NCBI GenBank assembly: GCA_950295325.1
Contig: OX485806.1
Location: forward strand, 17,360,001 to 17,424,000
Length of the DNA: 64,000 nucleotides
Reading direction: 5' to 3'
Source: Polytrichum commune
Taxonomy: Eukaryota > Streptophyta > Polytrichopsida > Polytrichales > Polytrichaceae
In this document: positions 25,002 to 36,096 of the stretch, piece by piece
Layout of the letters: each line of letters starts with the position of its first letter
How positions within the stretch are numbered: position 1 is the stretch's first letter
The notes under the pieces: model-generated
Databases searched by the model: none
Told to the model about the DNA's origin: nothing
Seen by the model: only the letters and a program-made list of their open reading frames with translations
Position numbers and translations under genes: made by a program

Positions 25002-25528
25002 GGGACCACAAAAATTCAATTGGGTGAAAATCTACATGACCGTTCTACATGAATAATGTTTCACGGTCTACCGAATTAATATCGCCTGAAGCTTAAGGAC
25101 TGACGCAAAACTAGGGGGCATTGAAACCAACTATTAACGAAGTCTGGAAGAGGAAAATATCCTCAATTATCTGCACAAAAGAATCAAGTTGAAGCAAGTG
25201 CGGCCTGGACTAAGTTAGAGTGGCGGCCATAACTTGTGAACGTGTAGTAGTAATAAGATACTCTGTGCAACTTACAACCTCTTTTTTCTGCAACTGAGCC
25301 CAACTCCCATGCTGCTATCAAATCCTTGGATGCCAAGGAACGGATGGTTTGGAGTACCTAACAAAATAAATACCTTTTGGAATGCTGCTAAGATGGACTA
25401 ACATGCATACACTTATAACGGGACTCGACACTTTCAAGTTTCAACATAATATGTTTTGAGAGCTTTGAGAACAAACTCAAACTTAGATGAACACAGTAGA
25501 GTCATTTTTGAAGAGATGGGAGCAACTA
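25002..25528. other. No gene seen
   Basis: No motif, repeat end or long frame that I can support. Confidence 0.5.
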
Positions 25529-25747
25529 CACTAGATGTTATATTTAGTGTCACTTACTATTTAGAAATACACAATGCTATATCTATATATATTAAATATC
25601 TCATATTTTACCAACAAGTGTCAAATTGGTTGTTTGGACATTATAGAACATTAACAACTTCACTTGATTACAAAAATGATCAATAGTAAAATGATATAAC
25701 ATTGTGTAACTCCAAATAGTATGTGACACTAAATATCATATTTAGTG
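25529..25747. mobile_element. 219-bp MITE, CACTA-starting family
   Basis: The left end is CACTAGATGTTATATTTAGT. The reverse complement of the right end is CACTAAATATGATATTTAGT. The match continues ~55 bp inward (GTCAC.TACTATTT.GA). TA flanks both sides (25527-25528, 25748-25749). The centre is very AT-rich and noncoding. Confidence 0.85.
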
Positions 25748-25749
25748 TA

Positions 25750-26483
25750 GTTAGTTAGTGCCTTGTTTTTGGTGTGTTAGCCATAAATTATTCGATTCCA
25801 ACAAAAATTATGGATATATGTATAGGTTAGGCCCAATAACTTTGTGGATCCTTAGTGAAAAATTTAAAAAAGTTTCCAAGTTTCATGTACATATTCATGA
25901 GAGAAAATGACCAAACTCATGACCAAACTCTGGTGAGGTCAAGAATAGGACAAAAACTCTTTGAGCATGTGTTTAAATATAGGTCATAGCATGGGAGAGG
26001 CAAGCCATATAAAACAAAATAGAACTCCCAAGTTACTTATGAAGTTGGGAATTTGGTTTCTTGTGTTATGCCTTCTATATGACGATTTGAAGAGAACTCT
26101 TATCAAAAAATAAATTAAAAAGGGACATGGAAGTGGAGTGAAGGTGATTATCTTCTGCAGTCATAGCCAGCCTCTTATGATTATTTTATCATTCATTATT
26201 TATTATTTTACGGATATGTACATTTCAGATGGCCCACGTCAATCGCAAATTCATGATCGTCCAAGTAAGTTGATTGCAAATAACCAAACCAATTTACACA
26301 TGTATTGGTTCATTCATAACCCATACTATTTCTCATTCTTTCATTGATATAATAAATGACTGATTCTTCATAAGACAATGAGCTTGAAATGAACGTGGCC
26401 CACTATTTTTCAAACCACATAGTAATGGTGCTCATCGGTGAACTCTACACACAATCTACATTGCCTTGAGATCGTTGCATTTA
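25750..26483. other. No gene seen
   Basis: AT-rich, no supported feature. Confidence 0.5.
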
Positions 26484-26898
26484 CAGTCTACCCTCTATAA
26501 ATGCTAACCCTTGGGAGTGGATCAAAGTTAACATTTATAGAGGTGTTAACAGTTAACAATTATAAAATTACTTTTTTGAGCAATATACAAATCTTAACAT
26601 TTATAAATATAAGCAATTGTGAAGAGTCCTTGTGAGAGAATACCATTCATAAAATTGCAAACCCAATCAAAACTTTATTCAATATCAAGTTTACAAATAT
26701 CAAGTTTTTATCATCCATATTATGGTTGTATTTCATTCGTTAACATTTATAGAGTCAAATTTACAAAGAAGGGAGTACCATTTTGTTAACAGTTAACACG
26801 TTTAACATTTATAGTGTGCAATATGTGGGGAGTAGAAGAAAGTTAACATTTAGAGAGGGTTAACACTTATAGGTGTAACATTTATAGAGGGTGGACTG
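26484..26898. mobile_element. 415-bp pogo/Emigrant-type MITE
   Basis: The left end is CAGTCTACCCTCTATAAATG and the reverse complement of the right end is CAGTCCACCCTCTATAAATG (19 of 20 identical). TA lies at 26482-26483 and 26899-26900. The interior repeats TTAACATTTATA many times in both orientations. CAGT..ACC(T)CTATAAAT ends with TA targets are known for plant pogo-derived Emigrant/Lemi1 MITEs. Confidence 0.85.
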
Positions 26899-26900
26899 TA

Positions 26901-28014
26901 CTAACACATCAATCTCACATCTTTGTTCTTGCCCTTGTATTGAGGCTTCTTCTGAATGCCTAAGCAAACCAATTTGATTACGTATCTTAATTTTAATGAG
27001 TAATTGGACATTCATGATCAAGTGCAAGCCCTTATTATGTTGTTTTTCTTTGAAAAGGAGTAGATTTGGCTGAAGTGTTGAATATAGAAACAACCAAGGT
27101 TTTGTGGAATTTAAGGTGACTACATTTAGATGATATAATCCTTAACTTTCCACTGCCAATCTCCTTCAAATTGGCCTTAAAAAATGTGACCTCAATTTCA
27201 TCGATCGAAGCTGAAGATCTGAAGTTTTTTTGACAAACCCAACCGTATTGATGTTTGTAGGTTAGAGGTGACTACTCACAATCCAACTTTTAAATGTTGG
27301 AGTTCTATTATGTAGGAGATTATAATATGACTATCAATAGTGGTCTTGAAGGGCAACGATTTAGAAATTAAATTAGGTTGTGTTTTGATTGAACCTTCAC
27401 TCAAATCATCTCCAAATGATAGAATGTTACCACAACTGCGCACCTTCCTCATGGATTTACACCCACCAACACATGTCCAACTAAAGATCCGGACAATGAA
27501 TGATTAAGATATGTTGCGTTTGAATGCCTTGCAAATTTTGATTGTCATTTGCACATAGGAATTAGCAGAAAAAACATGTTTAGGATATGTTGCCCCTAAA
27601 CCACGGAGGTGAAGGACATTAGGGGTTAAAGGGGTATTTGGCGAGTGCACGGAACTTATGCATCAATTTGGGTAGGGGCTTCTAATTGTACATGAAAGAA
27701 GTCCAAGGCTGCATGTATGCTTTAATAAGGTAAACAATGAACCCACATATCAAAATAGAAAGTGAATAAGTGGCCCCATATTTATATCCGCACTCTACAT
27801 GTGGCCACACGCACTACAAACTAAGGGGAAAGTTGGCTACACAATGAAATCGAAGAAGCCATTGAAGTTGGCTACATTAAGAGAATTACACCAACCCCTT
27901 AAACCTCTAGAGGCATCCAAATTCAAACATGTTTGCAATTATATGAGAAGATCAACATGCACATACCATACATTTCAAGCACTTAGCAACACCTTGCATT
28001 CACTTACTCCGTTG
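26901..28014. other. No gene seen
   Basis: Frames at 26860-27093 and 27799-28029 (76-77 codons) carry no motif. Confidence 0.5.
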
Positions 28015-28125
28015 GTCCCTCAAGCGTAGTGTGAAGCAAACTTGAACCGGCTCCGGCTTTTCCACCAATGAGAGTGCTTGAAGTGTAATGGTCACGGGCT
28101 CTCAGTCTCGTGTGTGAAGTGGCCC
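28015..28125 (-). mobile_element. ~111-bp PIF/Harbinger-type MITE, reversed
   Basis: Read on the minus strand it starts GGGCCACTTCACACACGAGA after TAA (28126-28128 as TTA). It carries a second CTTCACACTACGCTTGAGGG block ~85 bp on, ending near GGGACC. It aligns in order with 24887-24998. The other flank has decayed (TTG). Confidence 0.55.
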
Positions 28126-28128
28126 TTA

Positions 28129-28619
28129 TTATTGCCAAATCCCCGACCACCTTACTTGGCTCCAGGCCTCCATTTGCAATGGGCTGAAAGTGCATCCAGT
28201 CATACTTCTTCTTATGTCTCATTGGCAAGACAAGCTAGGCAAGGTGAGGCAGTCGCATCATGTTCTCGAGTTCATTCATTCAGTAGGCGTATAAAAGGCT
28301 GGTGGCAGGGTCCACCTCAGCTTCGGCTCTTGACTTGTTATACACAAGGCCAGCAATTGTCGAACGCCAGGCGGGATGTGCACACATTCCTTGGCTCCCC
28401 TCCATTGCTGACGTGGCCGCCAGGTGGGCTGACCTGGCACATATCCATTGCTAACATGCTCACCACTGCCACCTTCATTGTTGTCCCCCCCCCCCTGCAG
28501 TCGGCATATGAGAGGGAGTTGTTGCATATGAGTGTATCTCTCATTCATCCAACGTGAAAGCTTCTGAAATAGTATGCATGTAGTTAACATCAAAACTTCG
28601 TTTGGAAAATCTTGAGTTA
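28129..28619. other. GC-rich noncoding stretch
   Basis: It is moderately GC-rich up to ~28500 with an 11-C run at 28485-28495. The 159-codon plus frame (28078-28557) and 105-codon minus frame overlap, show no motif, and cross the MITE boundary, so neither is called as a gene. Confidence 0.5.
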
Positions 28620-28794
28620 CAGTAGAACCTGTCTAAATTAATATTCTTGGGACCGCCCATGGCAGATTAATTTACGGAGGTTATTAATTTACGAAGGGTT
28701 AATTGATGTATGGGTCCGAGCTGGGGCCGAGCCCATCTGATTAATTTACGGAGGTTATTATTTTATGGAGGATTAAATTAGACAGGTTCTACTG
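28620..28794. mobile_element. 175-bp Emigrant/Lemi1-type MITE
   Basis: The left end CAGTAGAACCTGTCTAAATT is mirrored by the right end with near identity. TA flanks at 28618-28619 and 28795-28796. ATTAATTTACGGAGGTTATT appears twice internally. The ends closely resemble the Arabidopsis Emigrant consensus, which is pogo-derived. Confidence 0.88.
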
Positions 28795-28796
28795 TA

Positions 28797-30459
28797 TTTG
28801 GTTTGAAAGTATTTGAGATTCCACATGTTTGCAAGGGGCGAAGTTTTTATATGGGATGGAGTCGATTTCCTCTCAGTCATGTATACATCCCCACTCGTGG
28901 AGTTACAAACGGGTCTTCACCATCGGCTTTTCGATCCCTTTAAGGCAAGGTCGTTTGCTTCATCCTCTTAAAATGCCCGCATAGATTCTAGATTCATATT
29001 GACCGCTGATTATGTTAAAGAGGACCCTCTCTGATTTTCTTTAGCCACTCAAGTAGATGGTGCTAACTCCAACACCCCACCCATAACAACCACCTTACAT
29101 TTTGCACGATGAATAAACCATGTTAAGATCACATTCCCACGTTGGTTTCGGGTCGTCTACCAATAAGACTTTGAACTCTGATTATTTTTGCGTAGTGGAT
29201 TCAAATGAGACATGTGTTGGTGGGTTGGAATGCCCTGCACTTGCCGATGAGACCATCCAAAGCGTTATCAATCTAATAATAATAATGATAAATACACTCA
29301 GTGCTTAAATTGAAAATATAAACACAACAGGTCGAGGGTTGACGGGATCGCATACAATCACAAGGATTCACCCATCCCATTGTGATGCAAAATTGTACCG
29401 TGGGGCACGATGGAGGTTGGGATTCATGGCGCCTATGGAAAGCATCCCATTGTGGATGAAAGGGGTCTAGTAAAAACAAGTCTCCATAAGGTTAAGGACC
29501 AATTCATTCCTACTAAGTTCCCCTACACTAAATGTGGGGTTTAAAAAGCTATTTACAGAGTCAAATGGTCTTAAAATAGCCATACATTCATTGTATTTTT
29601 GCCTACACATGGGGAAGAGTTTATGTAGACACCACGAATCCCTAGTTGGTGAAGAGAGGAGGAAGGGAATTGTCATATACATTAGCCAAATGAAATGTGC
29701 GGCAAGCACGGGGGGACAACCTACGGTAAACTCATTATAAATAGATATTCTAATACTATCCACGTTAAATGAAAAATGCGATTGTTGGAGCTACTATAGA
29801 AGGTTGTTTCTGTGTAACTACTGTGAAGTGATTTTCCTTTCGTGCAATAGTTTTCCTATCATGTAGTAAACAAAGCTTATTTCTTTCTACTTCATACCCT
29901 ATAGATAAAGCTTGCATGCTCAAAACTTGTCGAATCAACATACACAAACACCACTACGTAGCCAAACCACAAACACTTCGTTCTTCTCTCCTTCATGATG
30001 CATTCTCACACCTAATTCGTATATCGTGAGGTCTTACATTCTTCATGATCCCATTTGGGCTCACACGAAGAACTTGTGACCTCCAAAAGACTATGGGTTG
30101 CAGTCCTTAGGCTTCTCAATGGTCGCATCCAAAAAGTGGGGTACCATGGTCATTTAAGACCCATGGCCTAATGCCTTTAGTATGAGCTTAGATACTAATT
30201 GGGCTTTGGGCCACTGTGAAGCCATGGAAACCGTAAGTAAGGTCCATCTTTGGTGTGTGTGTGCGTGCTTCCAGCAGCACGACAAGTACTAAGTTACCTC
30301 AGGAGCTGGGACTACTGGGGAAGTAGCTGAAGTTGCAAATCTCAATAACCAGCACTCGCATGCAGTACTTGGATCACACAGTGGCCGCCTCTTCACCCTT
30401 GTCCCTATCCTACCCTCCTTCTCCCAATTAGCGAGGGAGGGAGGGAGGATTAGTAGAGC
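28797..30459. other. No gene seen
   Basis: Overlapping opposite frames at 29467-29763 show no motif. Confidence 0.5.
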
Positions 30460-30829
30460 GTGTGGGAAATTAGTGAAGGTGATACTAAATTTCTTTACAT
30501 TATGAAAGCAGTGATCGTCAAAAGATCTGGGAATCACTGTTCATCTTGGCATTGTTCACTGAAGATACTATTCATAACGACATTATTCATTGAAGGTACC
30601 AGCACTATTCATTTGGGCACTATTCACTACACTAAATATACCAATTTGTGAGTGTGGGAAATTAGTGAAGATGACATTAAATTTTGTTAAACTATGAAAT
30701 TAGTGCCACCAAAAGGTCTAGGAAGCAATGTTCATCTTGGCATTCTTCATTGAAAGTATTATTCATAGCAACATTGTTTATTAAAGCTAGTGGCATTATT
30801 CATTCTTGCATTATTCACTAACAAGCATA
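30460..30829. repeat. 192-bp tandem duplication
   Basis: GTGTGGGAAATTAGTGAAG at 30460 and 30652 opens two units that stay aligned to ..TATTCACTA/..TATTCACTAA with ~80% identity. Each unit also holds internal CATTGTTCA/CACTATTCA words spaced 15-20 bp. Confidence 0.85.
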
Positions 30830-31190
30830 TGTTTGGATATAACGTTTTTTTATCATTCTACAAGTCGCAACTTAGAGCAACACTAATTTTCTTGAAATGT
30901 ATGGTAAATGAGCATGTATTCATGAATTTACTATCACTCATTGAAAATCTTCGCCCTCGCTAATTTTGAGACTTGGCAAAATAGTGAGTGTTTCAAGAAT
31001 TAGTATCGCACGCATGATAGTCAAACCACCTATTCCTTGATCAAGACCCCATCACGAATCTATAGGGTACTAGAATTTTAATTCGGTCGGGATTGAATTT
31101 CAGAATTTCTTTTCATGAGGGATTAAAATAAGGTTCCATGTTTCACTACGTGAGTTTTGTGCATAGCAAAACACGATTGCCACTTATCAG

Positions 31191-31346
31191 GTTAATTAGA
31201 GCATGAGTTAGTGAAACTGAATTAATAAGTTAGCTACTGACCTCTTCTTGAGTGCTTCTTGAGAGATTAGGCCAGTTGTCATGTTGATTAAAGCATGAGT
31301 TAATGAGTTTGCTTCTAACCTCTTCTTGCTTGCTTATTGAGAGAGT
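31191..31346. repeat. ~92-bp direct duplication
   Basis: GTTAATTAGAGCATGAGTTA and GTTGATTAAAGCATGAGTTA open two units that also share GACCTCTTCTTG/AACCTCTTCTTG and TTGAGAGA. Confidence 0.7.
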
Positions 31347-32171
31347 ATGTTAATCCCACAATGCTAACGCAAACTAATTTGACAATGTTTGATCGCAAAG
31401 TCAGAAATATTTCTTGAAACAATACATCTAAGAGCAACTAGAACTTGTTCACATGATTCTTGGAACGGGCAAGGTCACCCATGATTCCACTATGGAACAC
31501 ATCACTCTAGATGTTCAACAACTAGACTTAAAATTTGATTGAACAAGGCATTTTAGTCGATAGTCAAGAAAATCCACCATTTATCATGTGTCAATTGTCT
31601 TCAAGCAGAAACATCAAATGACTTTGGTAGGATTGGAATGAAAAATATGTGCACTTGAGTCTTGAGATATGATTGCAAAGTCACAACCAAACGTGAGAGA
31701 TCTAACAGTGAATGAGGTGAGCATAACGTGGGCCAACTTGTACACCAACAACTCTTGGCTTCTAAGTCTCCAACTTCGGTTTTGATATCACCAAGGAATC
31801 GATAGTGCCATGACACATGTCCCTGGTTTTGAGTGCTAGAATGAACATGAATTCATCTCAAAATGAGCGGTTTGGCAAACTCTAGATATTGGTAATGTGT
31901 TCGGGATCAACCTTTGGCTTCAGAATTCACAGTAATTTCAGTTTAAGAAATAAAACCACCAAAAGATGTGCAGTCCTCCTGCTTTCTACCTTCCTACATG
32001 TGAAGAATTTGCACCTCCTTATACTTCTCTAGATTTGGTGTAGAATCGTTTAAGTGATCAGTTATGGCCAGCTCTACCTTAATTGGGACAATCAATGTAA
32101 TGCAAGTCCACTTGGAGGAGGAAGGATATTTAGTTGTAAGTAATTCAATATTAGTCAACAATATATGATTG
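31347..32171. other. No gene seen
   Basis: No supported feature. Confidence 0.5.
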
Positions 32172-32361
32172 AGAAGCATAACATCATTAAGCATTGTATG
32201 TTTGTTTCATGTGGGCCCTAAGGATATAACCATGGGATGTCCCAACCTAGTTTAGATTCAAACTTGATATGAGTATCCTTGCACTAGGTGGGGGCATCCC
32301 ATGGTTGTATTCTAAGGGCTCATATGAACAAACCACATTGCTTGATAATGTTATGAGGGGA
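32172..32361. mobile_element. 190-bp foldback MITE-like hairpin
   Basis: The arms of ~80 bp pair around a 28-nt loop. CCTAAGGATATAACCATGGG (left) pairs with the complement of CCCATGGTTGTATTCTAAGG (right), and the match continues outward through CATAACAT and TTAAGCATTG. Target duplication was not resolved because a TG/TA microsatellite adjoins the right side. Confidence 0.65.
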
Positions 32362-33431
32362 TGTGCGTGTGTGTGTATATATATATATAGATATGTTATA
32401 TATAGATATGCTATAATGGTCTTTAGTGTGCCAATGCAGCAAGTAGGAAGGAAGCACGGAGACTTTCCTAGGCTAGCCAATCCCTCTCTCTAATAACATA
32501 AGTTAGCCTACAAATGCGGTGGAGCCCTAGTAGCAGCGTGTTTGTTTGACAACTTTCATTTGACGTTCGACTTCAAATCCAAAGTGTCATGTGACGTTTT
32601 CAAAAACAAAAAACGCACGACAATTGACATCTACATTTTCTTCTTAAAACGTCACCTCAATGTCACGCGCCTGGTAGTACGTGTCGTTTATTTTCCTCAC
32701 AAGCCACACACTACATGTCAAATTCTAAATTGTGCATGTTAATTGATGTGCATTTTTTTTCTTCTCGGCATGGAAGTATTCGAGTGTCAAATGTCCAAAA
32801 CGTGCAATTAATAAGTATAAATATACACACTGCACGCCTAGTAGTTGATGGATGTAATGTAATGTATAAGCTTTTAGATCCATCCTCGCCCTTTCTGTGA
32901 CAGCCCAATCACAGCACACGTTACTCCCACCCAATCCCCTCCCTCCTCTCTTCCCATTCGCCCATCCCAGGACCCATCTCTGCCGTCGATTTCATCCCTC
33001 GATGCTGGCTGTACACGACGTGGCTGCATCGCCGCTCTCCTTGTGATCGGGGCACTACATCTGCACCGTCCAAGATCTCAGCCACATCTACGAACCAGTC
33101 AGCACCGAGATCATTCGATACCTAGATGTACAAATCTACACCGGTGCGTAGATATTGGTCATGTAGACATACAATACATCCCTCATATATGTTTTTTTGG
33201 GTGGTGTTTGGTAGCACCTATGCCCGGGAGGGTGAAAATGAAAATTGGTATGTAGAGCTTGGGGATTGTTAGTTTTTAGTCAAGTTAACACCTAAATCGG
33301 GGTCAAAGAGCCTAAATTCATCTAGTGAGCTTTGATTTGGACAAATCAACAACATTATAGGGGTGTGTTTTTACCCCACCCCTCATGGTATGTGTTAGGA
33401 AACCAAATCCGTTTTCCTTTACCATCAACTA
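32362..33431. other. No gene proven; promoter-like composition near 32810-33100
   Basis: TATAAATA at ~32817-32824 is followed ~70 bp later by a C-rich, CT-rich block and GCCGTCGATTTCATCC-like words, as in many plant core promoters and 5' leaders. No plausible coding exon follows, so a decayed or captured promoter is only a suggestion. Family C sequence in reverse lies at 33180-33420. Confidence 0.3.
33180..33420 (-). repeat. Dispersed repeat family C, reversed copy
   Basis: On the minus strand it reads TTTTCACCCTCCCGGGCATA then GGTGCTACCAAACAC, resembling the CACCCTCCC..GGTA..TACGAAACA order of the other copies. Confidence 0.35.
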
Positions 33432-33648
33432 CACTACTTTGTCTAATTAGTGTGGGTTACCATTTGGAGTTCCGCATTGCTGTAACATTTTACTGAGAAT
33501 ATCGTTTTTACCCAAACAACATTAGTCGTTAGTATGCACGTTGAAGAATATGATATAACTTAGTTCGTAAAAATTAATAATGTTGGTAAGCATATATAGG
33601 ACACATGTAACTCCGAATGGTAGCCTGCATTAGTTAGACAATATAGTG
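33432..33648. mobile_element. 217-bp MITE, CACTA-starting family
   Basis: The left end is CACTACTTTGTCTAATTAGT and the reverse complement of the right end is CACTATATTGTCTAACTAAT. TA flanks at 33430-33431 and 33649-33650. The arms align for ~50 bp through TTACCATTTGGAGTT. It closely matches 4866-5084 along its length. Confidence 0.85.
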
Positions 33649-33650
33649 TA

Positions 33651-34959
33651 CTCATGTTCATAAATTTCATATCATTTAAGGGTGCAAGCATGGTGAAGTG
33701 GACCAAAAAAGTGCTATGGTATATGAAAACAATATTTTTTGGGTCAAAGGCCTAAAAGTAGTAGCAAAGTGTTGTTTGATTGTGTTTCTTTTTTTTCATG
33801 ATGACCTCTATTGTTGTGATAAATACTCAAATGTAGAATATCATGTTGGGATCTTCAAAACTTATCATTAAAATTGATGGTCAAAAGAAATGGTTGAATC
33901 TAGTTTTGGACGTAAATTTCATGACCTTAAAGATTTTGAAGTTGGATTTTTTTAGATTTTTATTTTTATTTTCCATATTCCTTGACTATATTATCTACTT
34001 GAGGGAATCATCACAAAAATTTGTAGAACACCATCAATGTAATGTAATTTTATAGTATTTTAAACAAATTTTAGACGGTTACTTGTTCAATATCACTACT
34101 TGCACATCACTTGCATTGTCTTATGAAACATGTAGACTTTTGTTGAAATTGTTTTTGTCACCATAAGTTCTTCGGTTTTATAGATCAATATATATATTTT
34201 AATGTCTATGATTTTTTTTTTTGGTTCACAAAATTCAAAGTTAGTGTATAATTTTGAATCACTTCACTTAACACTAGGTACGGATTAGGAGCTCTCCACT
34301 TTACCATACTTGCACCCTTAAGGGGAATAATTAACTACAATAAACATCTAAATTTTGTGGGATTAAAATTGGTGTGCCATGTTGATTGAGGTGAGCAAGC
34401 TCTAATAGGAAACTTTTAGCTTACACTCACTTCTTGTAGATATGATATGCGCAATTAGTGCATGATGATTAGTGAATCCAAATTATGTCTCCATCCAATT
34501 CCCTTATAATTTTCCGAGCTCATATGAATATCTTAATCAAAACAAAGTGAAGATTCTCTTTCCTATCAAAGGATCATGTAGAATGGCTAACAAAGCTTGA
34601 GCACATAGTCAAATCTCCTTATAATACACGTCATTCTGGTGTCCAGTTGTATATCCACATCTAATCATACACCACTCAAATATAGTTTGTTCATTTAGGG
34701 TGAGTAATTGAACTAGGATAATGATTACAAGACAATTAGTGTGGGTTCATGACAAATAGTGTGGGCCACAATCAAATCAACTACTTAGTGTACACTACTT
34801 CTGGTAATATGTACCCCATGACCTCTCCGTGCGGGGAGTGGACTCTTTATTGGAAACCTAAATGTTGTGCGTGGATCACTATGAAATTGAACCCCCTATG
34901 TACGAGAGGTTTATAGAGAAAACCAAAGGTATATGTACTAATGGCATGTTAGAAAAGAC
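33651..34959. other. No gene seen
   Basis: It contains dispersed repeat family B copy 1 (~34577-34690). Otherwise it is AT-rich and featureless. Confidence 0.5.
34577..34690 (+). repeat. Dispersed repeat family B, copy 1
   Basis: GAATGGCTAACAAAGCTTGA, GCACATAGTCAAATCTC, ACACGT, TGGTGTCC and CACCACTCAAATATA occur in the same order as at 37716 and 44636. Confidence 0.5.
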
Positions 34960-36095
34960 TTGTGCATTTATATTAAGCTTCCCAATCTAATGTGATTAAT
35001 GCCTCCACTACATGTACAAAATAAAAATCATTAATTAAATAGGCCTTTATTACTCGTAGAACCCACTTTCACTTTCCAAAGAGAAATTCATTGAACGATT
35101 TTTCATCCATAGCATGTATACCAATGATCGCATCAAACAAATAAAGGCAATAGGACAATAACTTAGCCACAATTCAAAGAGAAAAACTAAAGGGAGCCCA
35201 TGAGCCTCCAATTTGTGAAACCTAGAACTCAAATGCAAGCGTTAACAAGAATGGACAAGGTTGTCATTGAGGACATTACCATATGACAACAACATATGAA
35301 AACATGATTGGATGAAACTAACACATCTGTTATCAAATTTTTCTCCAAACCTTAGAGCCCCCTTTTGTACATGTACCTTTACTTCAAAATGCTTGATAGC
35401 CTTTCTAAATGTACACACTAGAGAAAAGTAATACCTCTCCCTTATGTATGTGTATGTTAATGCCTCAAATAGTTCCCCCCCCCCCCCGAATCCTTGACTC
35501 ATGTAAAACTATTAATGTACAAATTAACGTAAGTGTAAGAGGGGGTGTTATTTGAGGCATTAACATACATATACATAAGGGAGAGGTATTCTTTTTCTCT
35601 AGTGTGTACATCGAAAAAGGCTATTAAGAAATTTGAAGTAAAGGTAGGTGTACAAAAGGGGGTCCTAAGTTTTAGAGGAAAACTTGACAATAGATGTGCT
35701 AGTTTCATCCGTTTCACTTTTTCTTTCATTGTTGTCATATGGTAATAGTCCTCAAGGTCTATCCTATCCGTTCTTGTTAGGGTTTGCATTTTGGGTTCTA
35801 GGTGTTTACAAATTAGAGGCTCTTGCAATGCTCACGGGCTCCCTTGAGTTTTGCTCTCCATATTGTGGCTGAGTTATTGTGCTTTATTGTCTTTGTTTGT
35901 TTGATACAGTCATCGAGTTACATGCTATAAATGAAAAATTGTTCAATGAAATATTGTTCTCATTGGAAAATGAAAGTGGATTTCATATGTAAGAAAGGCA
36001 TATTTAACACAAGATATTTAACTATATCTTGTGTGTGTAATGGAAGCATTTAACACATTAAACTGGAAAGCTTCAAAAGTCCAAGGTGCAAATCC
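34960..36095. mobile_element. Large foldback (inverted repeat) element
   Basis: The left arm (~34960-35474) and right arm (~35546-36095) are inverted copies separated by a ~70-bp spacer holding a 13-C run (35475-35487). Anchors are GAGGCATTAACATACATATA next to the spacer, TTGTCATATGGTAAT, CAAATT.GAGGCTC, TGAAAAAT.GTTCAATGAA, and GAAAGTGG.TTC further out, then the weaker GCATT.AA.CACATTA.A. Identity is ~80-85% near the spacer and falls outward. A ~65-codon frame (TYIYIRERYSFSLVCT and relatives) is open in both arms, on opposite strands. No transposase was seen. Ends and target duplication are not resolved. Confidence 0.75.
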
Positions 36096-36096
36096 T

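Noticed and set aside
28078-28557. 159-codon open frame
   Set aside because: GC-rich segment with overlapping frames on both strands, crosses the edge of a MITE and shows no domain.
32810-33100. Plant-like promoter and 5' leader
   Set aside because: TATAAATA and CT-rich leader are suggestive but no exon follows; kept only as a remark.
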